Assembly (NCBI GenBank): GCA_903847655.1
Contig: CAINEG010000267.1
Span: forward strand, 1-5,614
Source: an uncultured Bacteroidota bacterium
GTDB taxonomy: Bacteria > Bacteroidota > Bacteroidia > Chitinophagales > Chitinophagaceae
DNA length: 5,614 nucleotides
Direction: 5' to 3'
The position numbers and the translations under genes are program-made. Every line of letters begins with the position of its first letter. Positions within the stretch are counted from its first letter, which is position 1. The notes below the pieces were generated by a model. It was not told the DNA's origin and did no database searches. It worked only from the letters and a program-made list of their open reading frames with translations. Below, piece after piece: positions 5,573 through 5,614 of the stretch.

Positions 5573-5588
5573 AGTTCTTTCATGTCTT

Positions 5589-5614
5589 GCCGGAATAGCT
5601 CAGTTGGTAGAGCA
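5589..5614 (+). tRNA. tRNA gene, 5' part only (probably tRNA-Thr)
   Basis: The last 26 bases are a typical tRNA 5' end: acceptor strand GCCGGAA, then TA at positions 8-9, D stem GCTC/GAGC with loop AGTTGGTA, and A26. The window ends before the anticodon, so the amino acid cannot be read. Threonine is inferred from the order remembered in Bacteroidota, where a Thr-Tyr-Gly-Thr tRNA cluster followed by tuf lies downstream of hpf. The gene is certainly a tRNA; the isotype is an inference. Confidence 0.85.

Overview
The window comes from an AT-rich bacterial chromosome, most likely of the phylum Bacteroidota (my guess is a Chitinophagia/Chitinophagaceae-like member; the class is inferred and not proven). 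Three things support this. The promoter elements fit the Bacteroidota sigma consensus TTTG-N17-23-TAnnTTTG. The genes lack Shine-Dalgarno sequences, with one telling exception. The gene order rpsU - xer recombinase - hpf - tRNA is, from memory, the conserved block that in this phylum leads into a tRNA cluster and tuf. The region is housekeeping chromosome. I see no insertion sequence, phage, CRISPR array or foreign cassette.

Layout. Positions 1-1202 (minus strand) hold tyrS, tyrosyl-tRNA synthetase, whose C-terminus is cut off by the window edge. A 52-bp divergent spacer separates it from a small RDD-family membrane protein (1255-1659, plus). Next comes hscA, an Hsp70-type iron-sulphur assembly chaperone (1733-3598). 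A strong promoter and a strong Shine-Dalgarno site then lead into rpsU, ribosomal protein bS21 (3679-3876), closed by a long-stem intrinsic terminator. A XerC/XerD-type tyrosine recombinase (3991-4890) follows. A 177-bp spacer containing a near-perfect palindrome leads to hpf, a short ribosome hibernation factor (5068-5367), which has its own terminator. A roughly 160-bp promoter region follows, with one strong and one weaker candidate promoter and a palindrome at the predicted transcription start. The window ends inside the first 26 nt of a tRNA gene (5589 onward), probably the first of the tRNA-tuf cluster.

How the genes fit together. Most products serve translation: aminoacylation (TyrRS), the small subunit (bS21), ribosome hibernation (HPF) and a tRNA. 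Xer handles chromosome dimer resolution and HscA handles Fe-S cluster transfer. The most interesting point is regulatory. rpsU alone has an AGGAGGT Shine-Dalgarno sequence, and its product has a tyrosine at residue 54. In Flavobacterium johnsoniae, bS21 helps hide the anti-Shine-Dalgarno tail of 16S rRNA, so ribosomes lacking bS21 favour SD-bearing mRNAs such as rpsU. The same autoregulatory loop can be read here. Other points worth a look are the palindrome and repeated half-sites at the tRNA promoter, the TAGGTA/ATACCTA inverted repeats on both sides of xerC, and an hscA with no isc genes beside it.
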